From Strix aluco (Eukaryota; Chordata; Aves; Strigiformes; Strigidae): a stretch of DNA of 64,000 nucleotides. The position numbers and the translations under genes were made by a program. The first letter of the stretch is position 1. Each line of letters begins with the position of its first letter. The DNA is taken from the NCBI RefSeq assembly GCF_031877795.1, contig NC_133948.1:14586948-14650947 (forward strand), read 5' to 3'. The notes below the pieces were generated by a model. It was not told the DNA's origin, searched no databases, and saw nothing but the letters and a program-made list of their open reading frames with translations. Shown piece by piece: positions 12,501 to 23,718 of this stretch.

Positions 12501-15424
12501 TTTACTACATGCAGTAGTGTGTCTTTGAAGGCAGCAAAGCTTTTGGATTGGCACAGTTACAGTGCTGGGTGAATTGTAACATCCTGGAAAATCCCTTTTA
12601 AATGCCAGACTAGGACTTGGAACACATCCAAGCATTTGCAGCAGGCACAGCAAAACAGCTTTTGGAATTTAGCCTCCGTACTATGCAGACACTTAAAACG
12701 GTATAGACACATTCTGTAAAGCTAAGAGCACTTGAAGTCAAGCAGCATAAAATAACCCAGGACGGTGGATTAACTGGTGTAGGATTCGGTATGGGGAAAT
12801 TATGTGCTTGCCTGCTGGATGAACAGGGGAGGGGGAGATTGCTTAGGATGCTAAGCCTCAGGTTCATAATAAACACACTTAGAGCAATATCAATTCTTCT
12901 CCAGTGGCTGGATACAGATTTTTGGAGGAAGACTTCTTAACTAGGAGAAGTTCCAGCTGTTTGCAGGGACTAATGGTTTGAGTATCCCAAGTGCTAACTG
13001 ATAATGAGAGCAGATCTCATTCCACCATGAGCTACTTCTCATGCTAGCGAGAGAGCCCTCCTTTCTGGCTGCAGTCAGCTGGCTGCTCAACAGAGGAGCT
13101 GTTTCAGCTTCAGGCTGCCAGCTGGTAGGAAACTTTCAGATGGTCCCCTGCCATTAGCCATGGCCTGAGCAGGAACCCCCACAGCTATTAACTCATTTGG
13201 GATCTTCCCCAAAATCAATAAGCCTGAAGCTAAACCTATAGGTACAGATCTCCAAATCCCTAACTCACATCTGGCTGGCTATAAGTAGCTCATTTTCTTT
13301 TAGGTGAAGACTAGCTATAATACTTGCAGTCTCTCAATTACCTTTCCAAAGTTAGCTTGTTTACAGAAATTAAAATTAATCCTAGTTTATATTTCTGGGT
13401 CCTGCGAATCAATGGTTAAGCTGTAGGCATTGCAAAGCAAGCTCAGTTTTTGTTAAGAACAGCTATATACCTTTAAAGCAGTCTTTGCCCTAGGAATGCC
13501 TCACCCTTGCTGTTACACACTGTGTTATGGCATCATTAGCCAGCTCAGTGCTTCAAAGGCATATTGTCTGGTACACTTGGGCAACACTGGCAGGTTTTAC
13601 TAGTGTCTTGCATGCTAGTTTTCATAAGTATTTCTGAATCTCAGTGTTTGAAGAATTGTCTAAGTGCTAAGGCATGGGTTTATAACAAATAGTGAGTCTG
13701 AATTTATAGCACTGCTACTGCCATGCTTATTGCAATGTGAGTTCAGAGATAAAAATGTGTGCTCTGGTTTCAGACTCTTTCCTATCTTCTGATGTCACCT
13801 TTATTTGATGTTATCTTTGCAAGATGAAACAATATTAAAGTGTATCCATGTCCTTTACTTTTCATTCCACCGTCTACTCCTCGGTGGGTACAGCAGTATC
13901 TTTAGGCACATGCCAATCACTTCTCATGGGTTCCTTTTTGTGACCTAAGGTAGTCATTACAGATCTTTTTCCGAGTGATCATAGAAAAATTTGCATTTCT
14001 TCTCCTCTTTGATTAGACTAAGAAATGCTAAAGAGGCCTGGAAATATTTCAGAGAGTTTGCTTCTCTAAATGGCATAGATTATAGCTGTTTGGTGATTTG
14101 CGCCCTTCCCATGCTTACAACTTTAGTATAGCTCAGTGCCCGTTACCCTGGGGCACTGTTATCACTGCTCATCTGAGATACGACCAAAAAAGACAGACTG
14201 CTTTAAGCCAGGGTGGCACAAACTAATGGAAATGAGGAAGCCACAAACTCTTTTACAGAGTCTTGAGAGCTTTGCTTAATACTTATTCACAAGAAGTAGA
14301 TCGCTACTTATGAAGCCTTAGTGGTTGGTGATATTGGTACACAACTACATTTTTTGAAACATATATTTCATCATCCATGACAAAGTAACCTAAGAATAAC
14401 ACAACAAAATAAAGGAAGTTTTTATATAAATGAAAGGACACTTCTGTGCTCACTAGAAGATTTACACAAACTGTCCATGGAACATCTAGTATGATGCAAG
14501 CCTGTATTTAATGCAGTGTTATTCTCATGTCCCTAAAAGGCTAAAATGCCAGGGTTTCAGCAGCATGTAAGGGAAAAAAAGAAAAGCAAGTGTGGATGTG
14601 ACAGTGTGGATGAGCAACTTGATGACAAATTGAGCAATGTAAACCAGTTTTTTACTGTGTTCTAAAAAATGGAAAGTTTAGAGTCATCACCTCACCATGA
14701 ACAAATCTGTTTTCCCCCAGTTCCCGGGAAAGCTTGTTTTCCTATTTAACAGCTTAGAACAGCTGTATGCCACTGGGACAGTGAGATTCTGTGATCCTAT
14801 AAAGGTGATGCCCAGTGGCTAAGGCATAACATAAGCCATGCTAAATATGAGGAAGAGACTGTGAGCTCTGCTAGTGAACTTGGGAAATCAACATAACGAG
14901 GCAGTGAGATGCTGTTGTCGGTAAATAAATGGCTGCTTTTTACACACAAGGCAGGAACTGAAGCTCACAAATACACGTGTCAAACCTTCATTGGTTGATA
15001 CATCCTTTTGCCCACTTGCAACTTAAATTTTTGTGGCATTTATAGCTACTCAGGTGCCAAAAGCACTGGTAATGTAAAAGATGAGGTAGCAGGCAGAGCA
15101 ATAATACTCTAATACACAGGCTGAGTAAGACGGAGATGAATCCCAGACTTCTGGAAAACCATAGGTCACAGAAGATGAAAATGAACACTTGGTGTGGTGA
15201 TACAGTATCCACTTGTTCTCTTTCACCCCGCCCCATGTACAATGCTCCTAGATGTCCTAAATATTTTGCTACCATTTCTGTTCATTGGGTAGGCGTCTTT
15301 TTGAATTAAATATTTACACAGACTGCTCAGTATTTCCTCAGAGGATATGGGAAGCTTGAAGTCCATCAGCATACTATACAGAAAATGCCTAGATTATTTT
15401 TGCCTGCATGTAGTACTTGACATG

Positions 15425-15690
15425 TAGCCAAATGAAATTTCATCTACTGTAATAATGACTGTCCCAATGATTTACTTATCTTTGCATGGACATTACAAGC
15501 TCCATAGCTTTTATCCACAAATTTTGAAAGCTTATGGTCCATTTTTTCCAGGTCATTAATAAATTTAACACGTCAGTCTCAACAGCACACCCTAGAGTGG
15601 TCAATTATTATTTTTGCTTCACTGCAAGATGCAGTCATTCCTAACAACTATTTTCCTTAATACTGCATTTTGTGTTGAAACCACACATTT
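15425..15690 (-). mobile_element. Ancient CR1/L3-like LINE fragment, inverted
   Basis: The plus strand reads as a decayed copy of an old amniote interspersed repeat. Landmarks in order are a segment resembling AAATTTCATCTGCTAT, then a CCATTTTTTCCAGGTCATTAA block followed by AATTTAACA, then a CAACAGCACACC segment corresponding to the usual AACAGCACTGGTCC. I recall these landmarks from old CR1/L3-class LINEs, where they occur in the reverse complement of the element. Divergence is high and the ends are indistinct. The family assignment is inferred from memory, and another old amniote repeat class is possible. Confidence 0.45.
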
Positions 15691-17776
15691 AGCTTCCTTT
15701 TCTAAGTGGTATTATAGAGGCATTATCTTTGTGTCCAAACAGTGAAGACTCCAGACAATGTGTAAACTCATATTACAGAGTCCTCCTCAGTATTTGTTGA
15801 GGTTCCAGCTCCAAGAGATCATCTGAAGATGCGTTCACAAAAAAATACTGTTGGTCAAATTTGGAAATCATTCAAGAAAAAGAAAACCCTGATATACTGG
15901 GGTTTTTATCTAGCAAGGGAGGATTAGCAGGAAATTTTCTATGGAAAAGAATATATTGAGTGGTCTGCTGTAGCATTCTTACATCAGAGCGTCTTCATTG
16001 GCTGTGGTTAGAAATTGGATGTTTGCAATTGCTTATGTGACATGAAAACTCTGAACAACTCTCGGTGGCTGCCCAGCATTCCCTCTGAAACTTGTAAGGG
16101 AGCCCTGAACTGAATGTCTGCTGGGGTCAGGTCATGCTGCAAAGTCAGAATTATAGACCTAGTTGGCCATGGAAGAGACAACCTTCCAGACTGGCAGTCT
16201 CTCTTGGTTTTATGCCACTATGCAGCCAGTTGACAAAGTTATTTTATGGGGTTTTGGGCTTTAACTGGAAGCATTTACTTTTGAAGTAACATAAAAGCAA
16301 GCCTCCAGAGTTTTTCCTCCTTCCATCCAAGAGGATTTTTAGGTCTTGACGAGCATATACAAACAAAAGATGATTGATGAGAATATTTATCCTCTGCTGC
16401 TTGTTTCATTTACTAAGCACTTGGGAAGCAGAGAAAAAATGTAAACCAAAACCAATTCCTAATATTTCATGTGCAAGAGAGGAAAATTTTTTTGTAGAAT
16501 GCTCTGATAGTCCCATAAAAATGTTATATCTGGAAAATAACAGCAGCTCTTTGGGAAAGGGATTTGTTGAGATGACTGACTTCCCAAATCCTTCCTCGGA
16601 GTTCATGATTCATATCTGTGAGCCCTCAGTCAGAAACTGAAGTCATTCAGACAACCCATTACTTTACTAGCACACCACTAGCAGGCTATTACCAAGGTGT
16701 TTCACAGAGCACTATTGGTCTGATGACTGCAGAGGTTAGCTCATGCTGACAGACAGTACTTCACTTCTCTTTCTTCACATCACTAAGAAAGAGATTCCCA
16801 CTGGGACACTCTTGATACCCAATGTCATGACGACATAAGTAAACGGTCAATTCTTATAACAAAAAAACCAATTTATTTCTCTTATAGTCCATCATCCTAA
16901 GCTGACAATGCTGCCCCATGAACTCTACAACTGCCCACTCTCACAGAAAAGCAGCATCTATGGTACAGTTTTTGGTGATGGACAGTTAACTACTTCAGCA
17001 ATGGGATGAAATTAAAACTTATTTACACCAAATACTATGTCATTGTGAAGGATGCAATCCTGTTTACTCTTACTGCACTGGCAGCCAAGCTCCAACTGCC
17101 CCAGATGGAGCAGATTAATTTTGATGCATTCCTCCTCTCTGAATGTCATTCACTGATCGTGGCTCTGCAGTCCAAAAGCTTCACTCATAACTCTACCAAG
17201 TGTCAGAAATTATGGTATTTATTAAATCTCATTCTACATTTAAGATTGGTGATAGCTAAAAGCATAGGGTCATATATGTTACAAGGTCAAAGAGAGTCAT
17301 AAAACGATACAATAAACACGGCTGGCTGTACTCATCTTGAATCACGTGTCACTGAGGAAAAAGTGTCCCTCGGAAGGGAAGAGCAAACCAAGTGTACGGA
17401 AGGCAGAATTGGAAAGACCACCGCAAAACAAGCACATTCCATTTTCCCTTTAGAGGCCTCCCATCTGGAACAGTACAGGGAAGAGGAACAGTTCATATTG
17501 TTTGTGGCCCATCGCTAGCAGCCATCTGCTGATCTAAGCAGCTGTGTTTACAGCCTTCAAGGTAAAGCAGTCATCCATCTTTTCTCACAGCCTGCTCTTA
17601 TTTCAGTGTATGCTGGTACACGAGAATATGAAATGCAGTGTCTACTCATCTATGCTACAGCCAAGCAGAAGCCAAAGCCAAAACCATGGGATACCAAAGT
17701 GCAGCTGACCATTATATTAAGATGCTTGGATCTCTGTCAAAAAGCCGTTCCCTAGACTTACAGCTTTGAACCATGA

Positions 17777-17777
<1 letters not shown>

Positions 17778-17807
<30 letters not shown>
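17778..17807 (+). repeat. Uninterrupted A30 tract
   Basis: Thirty consecutive A residues. It could be a simple mononucleotide repeat or the tail of a retroposed sequence. The base sequence just after it (GGACAGTT, from 17808) also occurs at 16980-16987, which would fit an 8-bp target-site duplication around an insert of about 0.8 kb. That link is speculative. Confidence 0.8.
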
Positions 17808-17809
<2 letters not shown>

Positions 17810-19447
17810 ACAGTTTACCCTAAAGTTGCTTCCTGCAACCAACAGAAAGTGGTTCTTGACACAGGCCAGCAAATTGATGCCTTTCTGAGTACTGCTCAAG
17901 CTGCCGAGGAGTTCCATAATCTAGCACACTTAACCCCTTCTTCCTATGCAGGCAGTCCGTACATTTGTGATGTGCAATTGTTTACTCCCCTCTGCTCAGA
18001 GCTAACATCCTTCCAGCAATTCTTCCTGTGCATGAGTACCAACAGAGCATGTGGTAACTCCATTCGCTGCATGTGGCCAGCTGTACAATTCCATTATGCA
18101 AATGACAATGCTGATAATTAAAAGTATTTATCAAGTAACCACAGAGGAACAGGGCTCTCCTCCATGACCAAGCCGTACTCTTCATCGTTGTGGGACTATA
18201 CAATGCGCCTGTTATCTTTGCTACAATTGTCTCAGCAGCTATCCAAGACACCGGCTTACAGTCTGTATTTTTCTAGGATATGACTGACTTTCATGGGATG
18301 TTCACAAAACAAGGGGCCTGGCATTTGCGATTTGGCATTTAACATCTGGAAACTAGCTTTGAAAATCCAGCCTATTTCTCCCTCCTTTTCTAAAGAAATT
18401 CACCTTCGAAAGATGAGAACTTCAGCTAGAAAAATAGAAGGGCATGTCTGCCCAAGACACATGCAGAAAAGAAGTTTCTATGGGACTTATTTTAATGTTG
18501 GTGTTTTCTCAGATCTCTTTCAAGAAAAAAGACAAAACCACACAGAACATCATAAATCAACCTGGCTTTGAGTATCTACCAGCAATGTAAAGTTTAAAAG
18601 GAAGGGAAAATAGAATGAAGCACTAAATAAACTCTGAAACTGTTTGACTTTCACACAGAAATATGATATCACAGAATTTTCACTCATAACCACCTTCTAT
18701 AAATGGAATTCAAGGGCAAAATGATGTGGAATGCATCTGAAAGGAAAAATTGGAGAGAAAACAAAAATGGGACTTCAGAAATTTTAGAGCAAAGAAAGGA
18801 AAGCAGGTCAACAAGCAGAGAAGTCCTGAGAGAGAGGGCCCAGCTGGAGAGACTGGAAAACTGGAAAGCTTGTATCCCGTTTACCCATACTGCTTGTGCA
18901 GCCTGAGCAGTAAGACCATTCATTCCACCAACAGAGTGACCTAATCTTATACTTGAGTAACCAGATGCCTTTGGAAGTAGATGATGTTTTCTTTACATAT
19001 CTACGAAGAACTATTTCCCATTTCTTTGATTAACCTTATGATTCCAGCTGGGATTCGACCACCTGTTTCCTGGGGAATAAAACTCTAACCTACCAAGTGA
19101 CAGTCAAGCACACCAAAAAGCTATCAGAGTGTAAAACCTATTATTTGTAACTCAAGACTGTATTTAAGCTGGCACCTCTGAAGTTCATCAGAATTATTTT
19201 CTCAAAAATGTCAAAACCAGTTAACAATTTGCCAAAACCAAAACAAATTTAGTAATGCTTTTGATGACTCTGATAAGACTTTTCAAGAAAATGTTATGGT
19301 CAACATTTTACAGATATCCTGCCTCTCAGTTTCCAGCACTTTAAAAATAACAAAGATCTAGATTTGATTTTTATTGTACTGAAGTTATTTTACTCCTTTC
19401 TTGCTACAAATATGATATGCTATTTCCAATATTCATTTTGAATTTTT

Positions 19448-19465
19448 GGGGGGGGGGGGGGGGGG
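19448..19465 (+). repeat. Uninterrupted G18 tract
   Basis: Eighteen consecutive G residues in AT-rich surroundings. It could form a G-quadruplex on the plus strand. Its length is likely to vary and is prone to sequencing error. Confidence 0.8.
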
Positions 19466-20011
19466 CAGTAATCAACATAACAACAAATAAGTGGGAACCA
19501 GCCAGGAATTGATTTAGAGAGAAATAATGAAGAGTTCCCCTAACCATCAGACAGATGAGGTTTTCTAACAGCTTTCCAGTTCTGCAGTGGTGACAAAATG
19601 GCACAACTGTTTGTTAAAAGAAGTTAGTAAATTTACTGAAGACACTGTACGACCTTGACATCAGGTCCCTGAACTTGATGACAGGGGTTCACATGGCTAG
19701 AGCAAAAAACACCTGATGATTCTTCTTTACAGCCACACCACGGGTGTGACATTTGATCCTAGGCAACGCACTTAACTTTTGTGTGGTTCCCTGTTTCATA
19801 GGGATCTTGAACTTCACTGGGTAATACTATAAGCAGGCTAGGACTCCTTGAGTATAAGCAAGGTAGGAAAAAAACAGATTTATTTACATGTATAAAGATC
19901 TTTGACTAGTTCTGACAGTTGTTAATTGCCACTTCTGGGTTTTTTCCCTTCTGCTAGAAAACATGGTCCTCAACAGAATTTAGTCAGAATTTATTGAATA
20001 ATATTTTGAGG

Positions 20012-20032
20012 GGAGAGAGAGAGAGAGAGAGA
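20012..20032. repeat. (GA)n microsatellite
   Basis: About ten GA dinucleotides run on directly from a G run. It is an ordinary simple repeat. Confidence 0.8.
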
Positions 20033-23000
20033 AAAGGTGGCAAAAAATGTTGCAGTCACTTGCAACTGTTAAAATGTGTCTTGCTGGCAGCTTCATTTGG
20101 AGGAAAAATATAATCTCCAGTAAAAGTGATTTATCACAATGACACATCTCAATGCAGAGCTCAGCAAGAGCCACTTAATACACACACAAAAAATGAGAAT
20201 GAGAGGCAGAACACAGAAGAGAATAAAAACCCTACATTTCTGATACCTTCAGAAATGACAGTCATCTTCTCTATTCCCCACAAAAAGGTAGCTTGCTCAC
20301 CAGGCTCCCAATCCAATCCTCTGTCAATTGCACATTATCCATTTGTCTGAATTTTTTTCATTGAAAAGGACTTATTCTTTTGCTTGTTGTTTAATCAGAA
20401 TAAGTTTAAAAAATTCGTATCACGTAAAAATTTTAAGAAAAAAATACCAAATATTCTAAAGGTTTAGGTTTCTAATTAAACTGAAATGGAAACGTCTGGC
20501 TACCATATTTTCGCCCAGAAATTAATATTCTTAAACCAAAACTGACGACTTCTTTCAGCACTTTCATTTCATCAAAAAGCGATTTTCTTTGGAAAAAAAG
20601 GATAGAAAGCTTCTGATGAGACATTTTTACATAAAACAAATGAATTAGTAAGTCCTCACAAACTTCCTGGTTAACTGTCATGATAGCAGTAACAGAATTT
20701 TGCTCTGTCTGTTCTGAAAACACAAGCTTTGCTCCCCCGTGTAACAGTCACTTTTCACGAGGTGTTAGCAGCGGAGGACCAGACACAGCTGAAGAGGTCT
20801 GACGGCATGCAGAAGGCTGAGGCACGCATACCCACAGCTCTGCACTCCTTCACACACTATCTTCTGGTCACACAAGTCTAGTCATGCTGTTCCCCTCTAA
20901 AGGCAGTGCGGGTAACGATGTACAAGAATTACCAACTTCTCTTAGCACCTAGCACTTGGACAGAAAGTACAATCATTCCTTATGACATTGTCCAGGCTCA
21001 CAAAAGATGACATTCCTAGTTTAGAGGGTGGCACAGTTAATGCAGTATATATCTCCCGATTCTGTGACCTGCTCAGTGCACAGACAGGACTGTTTGAGTG
21101 CTAAAACAAACTAGAAGTGTGAGACAAAAATACTCACAGCTCCTTTCCCTTCTGTGAAGGCGTTCATTAGAATATTTTTCAATGCAAGATGAAAACTGGC
21201 CAGATGACAACTCAGATTTAAGTCATCAGATACTGTCAAGGCTTCTTAAGAGGAAAAAAACACAGGTGTAGCATTTACAAGCTCTAGTGCCAGCAACAAG
21301 ATTCACTAGTATCCAACTATCCACTAAAGAATGGCTCCATTCACTCACCTGCAGCATAATCCTTACAACAAGGCCAGCTATTCAGTCTTGTGCCCTGAGC
21401 AAAATCCTACAAAGGAAGACAGTTTTATTTGGCATCGGTTGCTATGGGTATCAGTGCATCTTGCTTTTAAATTAGCTCAGGTGTGGTTTCAACAGTAGAA
21501 ATAAGGGATGTTGTGGAATTCTAGAAAGCCTGAGGACACAGTTCCCTTCAGAGATCAAATTTACAGATGTTATATTCAACACCATTTCCTAAAAAAAGAA
21601 TTCCTCAGTAGGCAGAAACTCTGTTACTAGCTGCATTGGGATAAAATTACAGTAATTCTACTACCTTAAAAGTTCTTCTCAATTTAAAATCACCAAAAAG
21701 ATAGAGATTTACACAGCTTGGTTCCAGATTTCCAGTTCTGTCAAAAAAAGCTGGGAAAAGAATAAAAATAGTAGCAAAGCTATGCAGTAAACACTGTCTT
21801 TGTCTACTTACTACTCTACAGAGTACCCTAGTATAAAACAACAGAACCAGCAATAAGCAATCACAGAGCAGCAGAGTTTGTGGGAATTAAGCAAAACAAG
21901 GCACATGGATTACACACAGAAATCAGTGAAATGTCCGAAAAAGATGCTATTTGAATACTGCATAGTAAACACTTTTAATACAGTAATATACAGTTATTTC
22001 TTCAAATAAATCATAAATGACCAACAGCAAAATAAAGATCCGTGAAGACCTTCATGGTAAGCAACTGAAAATGACTGCAGTTGTATCTTTTACTGCCTTG
22101 TATACAAAATACCAAAAGAATTGCCCAACAGATGCAAAAATAAACAAACTAACAAATGATTAAACAGCTCCCTGGCCGGGCTTTGTCTGCCAAATCTCTG
22201 CCTGGAGAGGACTTTTATGTCCATGTAATGAACCCTCAAAATTATGGACTTACAAAGGAAACAGCTGCTTAACCATAATGGTAATTACTCTGGTCAGATT
22301 GCAGAGCACCCAGCCTTGAGGCTGTGGCTCAGGGCACCCGTCTCGTGCAACACAGGGATGGAACTGAATTAGTGTCATTGCACAGAGCTTGTAGCCGACT
22401 CATCCGTATTGTTTGTCACAAGAAGGCTGAGGAACAGGACGAAGCAGTGTGCTTGGCTGACTGTGTGGCAGGCCCTCCCAGGAAGGATTAAAGGCTGAGT
22501 GTCCTTGATACAGGCCATGTGGCACCATCATAAGGTGGTGTGGGATATCGGAAGTGACCGGTTGTGGCCCAGCTCCCACATCCTACAGCTTATGGCAGTT
22601 TTTAGACCACACTGAGAGTTAGTGGGGGCCAAGTTCTTCTCCCATTGCCCTCTGAAGCTCACCAAAAAGACCATCTTGGGCTCCAAGAGCAGAGAGGTAC
22701 TCCCTAATACCTGCAGTATTAAGCCTGAAGTTATCATTACTGCACTTCTGTCATCCCAATGGCCGACAGACCTGTAAGCAACTCCGGGTACACTGCTGTT
22801 CATCTTACTGATGAGTCTCCTTGATCTCACAGAAGGCAGTGCAGGCCCATCTGCTTCAGTAGCACTGGGTACTTGAAGAGAGAGCAGAGTGTGTCCTATC
22901 ATAGGTATAGCATGTCCTTCTCTAGCAAACATTATAGTTGGGGCAAACCCAGATAAAAACTAGTTGAGTGTCTTGCTCATGGTCATCTGGCAACTTGGAA

Positions 23001-23142
23001 GTGGTCAAGCCCAGAAAGCAGGAACCTCTCAGTTTTCTGTTCTAGTGACCAGAAAAAACACTGCTTCCCACAAGTGCTACTTTCCATATTTATATTGATT
23101 GCCTATTAACTGTGAATAGTCACAAATACAACACTCCCTAAA

Positions 23143-23718
23143 TCCACCAGCAGGTCAAGGGAGGGGATTCTCCCGCTCTGCTCCACTCTCGTGTGACCTC
23201 CCCTGCGGTGCTGTGTCCAGCTCTGGGGCTCCCAGCATCAGAAGGACATGGACCTGCTTGAGCGGGGCCAGAGGAGGCCACGAAGATGATCAGGGGGCTG
23301 GAGCACCTCCCCTGTGAGGACAGGCTGAGAGAGTTGGGGGGGTTCAGCTGGAGGAGAGAAGGCTCTGGGGAGACCTTAGAGTGGCCTCCCAGTGCTTAAA
23401 GGGGGCTACAGGAAGGATGGGGAGGGACTCTTTATCAGGGGGTGTAGGGATAGGATGAGGGGTGATGGTTTTAAACTGAAAGAGGGTAGACTCAGATTAG
23501 ATAGAAGGAAGAAATTCTTCACTATGAGAGTGGTGAGACACTGGCACAGGTTGCCCAGAGAAGCTGGGGCTGCCCCCTCCTTGGAAGGGTTCAAGGCCAG
23601 GTTGGACAGGGCTTTGGGCAACCTGGGCTAGTGGAAGGTGTCCCTGCCCACGGCAGGGGGTTGGAACTGGAGGATCTTTAAGGTCCCTTCCAACCCAAAC
23701 CGTTCTGTGATTCTATGA
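23143..23718 (+). mobile_element. CR1 LINE, 5'-truncated 3' end
   Basis: A CR1 non-LTR retrotransposon copy of about 575 bp in plus orientation. It starts in the terminal part of ORF2 (at a segment like CAGGTCAAGGGAGGGGATTC) and runs through the 3' UTR to the CR1 end, TTCTGTGATTCTATGA at about 23702-23717. The C-terminal ORF2 frame from 23392 to 23631 (79 codons) has no internal stop, so the copy is less decayed than the others here. CR1 elements move by target-primed reverse transcription and are normally 5' truncated without clear target-site duplications, as seen. The GC-rich composition contrasts with the flanks. This copy is not autonomous. Confidence 0.93.

Larger units (their letters stand above)
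1..15419. other. Gene-poor intergenic flank (left)
   Basis: About 15 kb of GC-poor sequence with no exon I can recognise on either strand. Open frames here are short (the longest is 135 codons at 12246-12653, minus), begin at random ATGs, are not bounded by convincing splice sites and match no family I know. The stretch holds short simple repeats and a small hairpin (listed separately) and otherwise looks like unique noncoding DNA. In human the side of C12orf49 away from RNFT2 is a gene desert reaching towards MED13L, so an empty flank is expected. Regulatory elements may be present but cannot be recognised from a single sequence. Confidence 0.7.
15691..23142. other. Intergenic sequence with simple repeats and an unidentified stop-poor segment
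   Basis: No recognisable gene. It contains the A30, G18 and (GA)n tracts listed separately. Between about 16374 and 18250 several moderately long open frames follow one another on the plus strand: 16374-16640 (88 codons, with a hydrophobic N-terminus), a frame from about 17351 to 17752 interrupted by a single TAG, and 17849-18121 (90 codons). None matches a protein I know and frame shifts separate them. This could be chance or a decayed gene. Confidence 0.5.

Noticed and set aside
12246..12653. 135-codon minus-strand ORF, cysteine-containing
   Set aside because: No recognisable domain, no splice context, and its length is within chance for 64 kb of sequence read in six frames.
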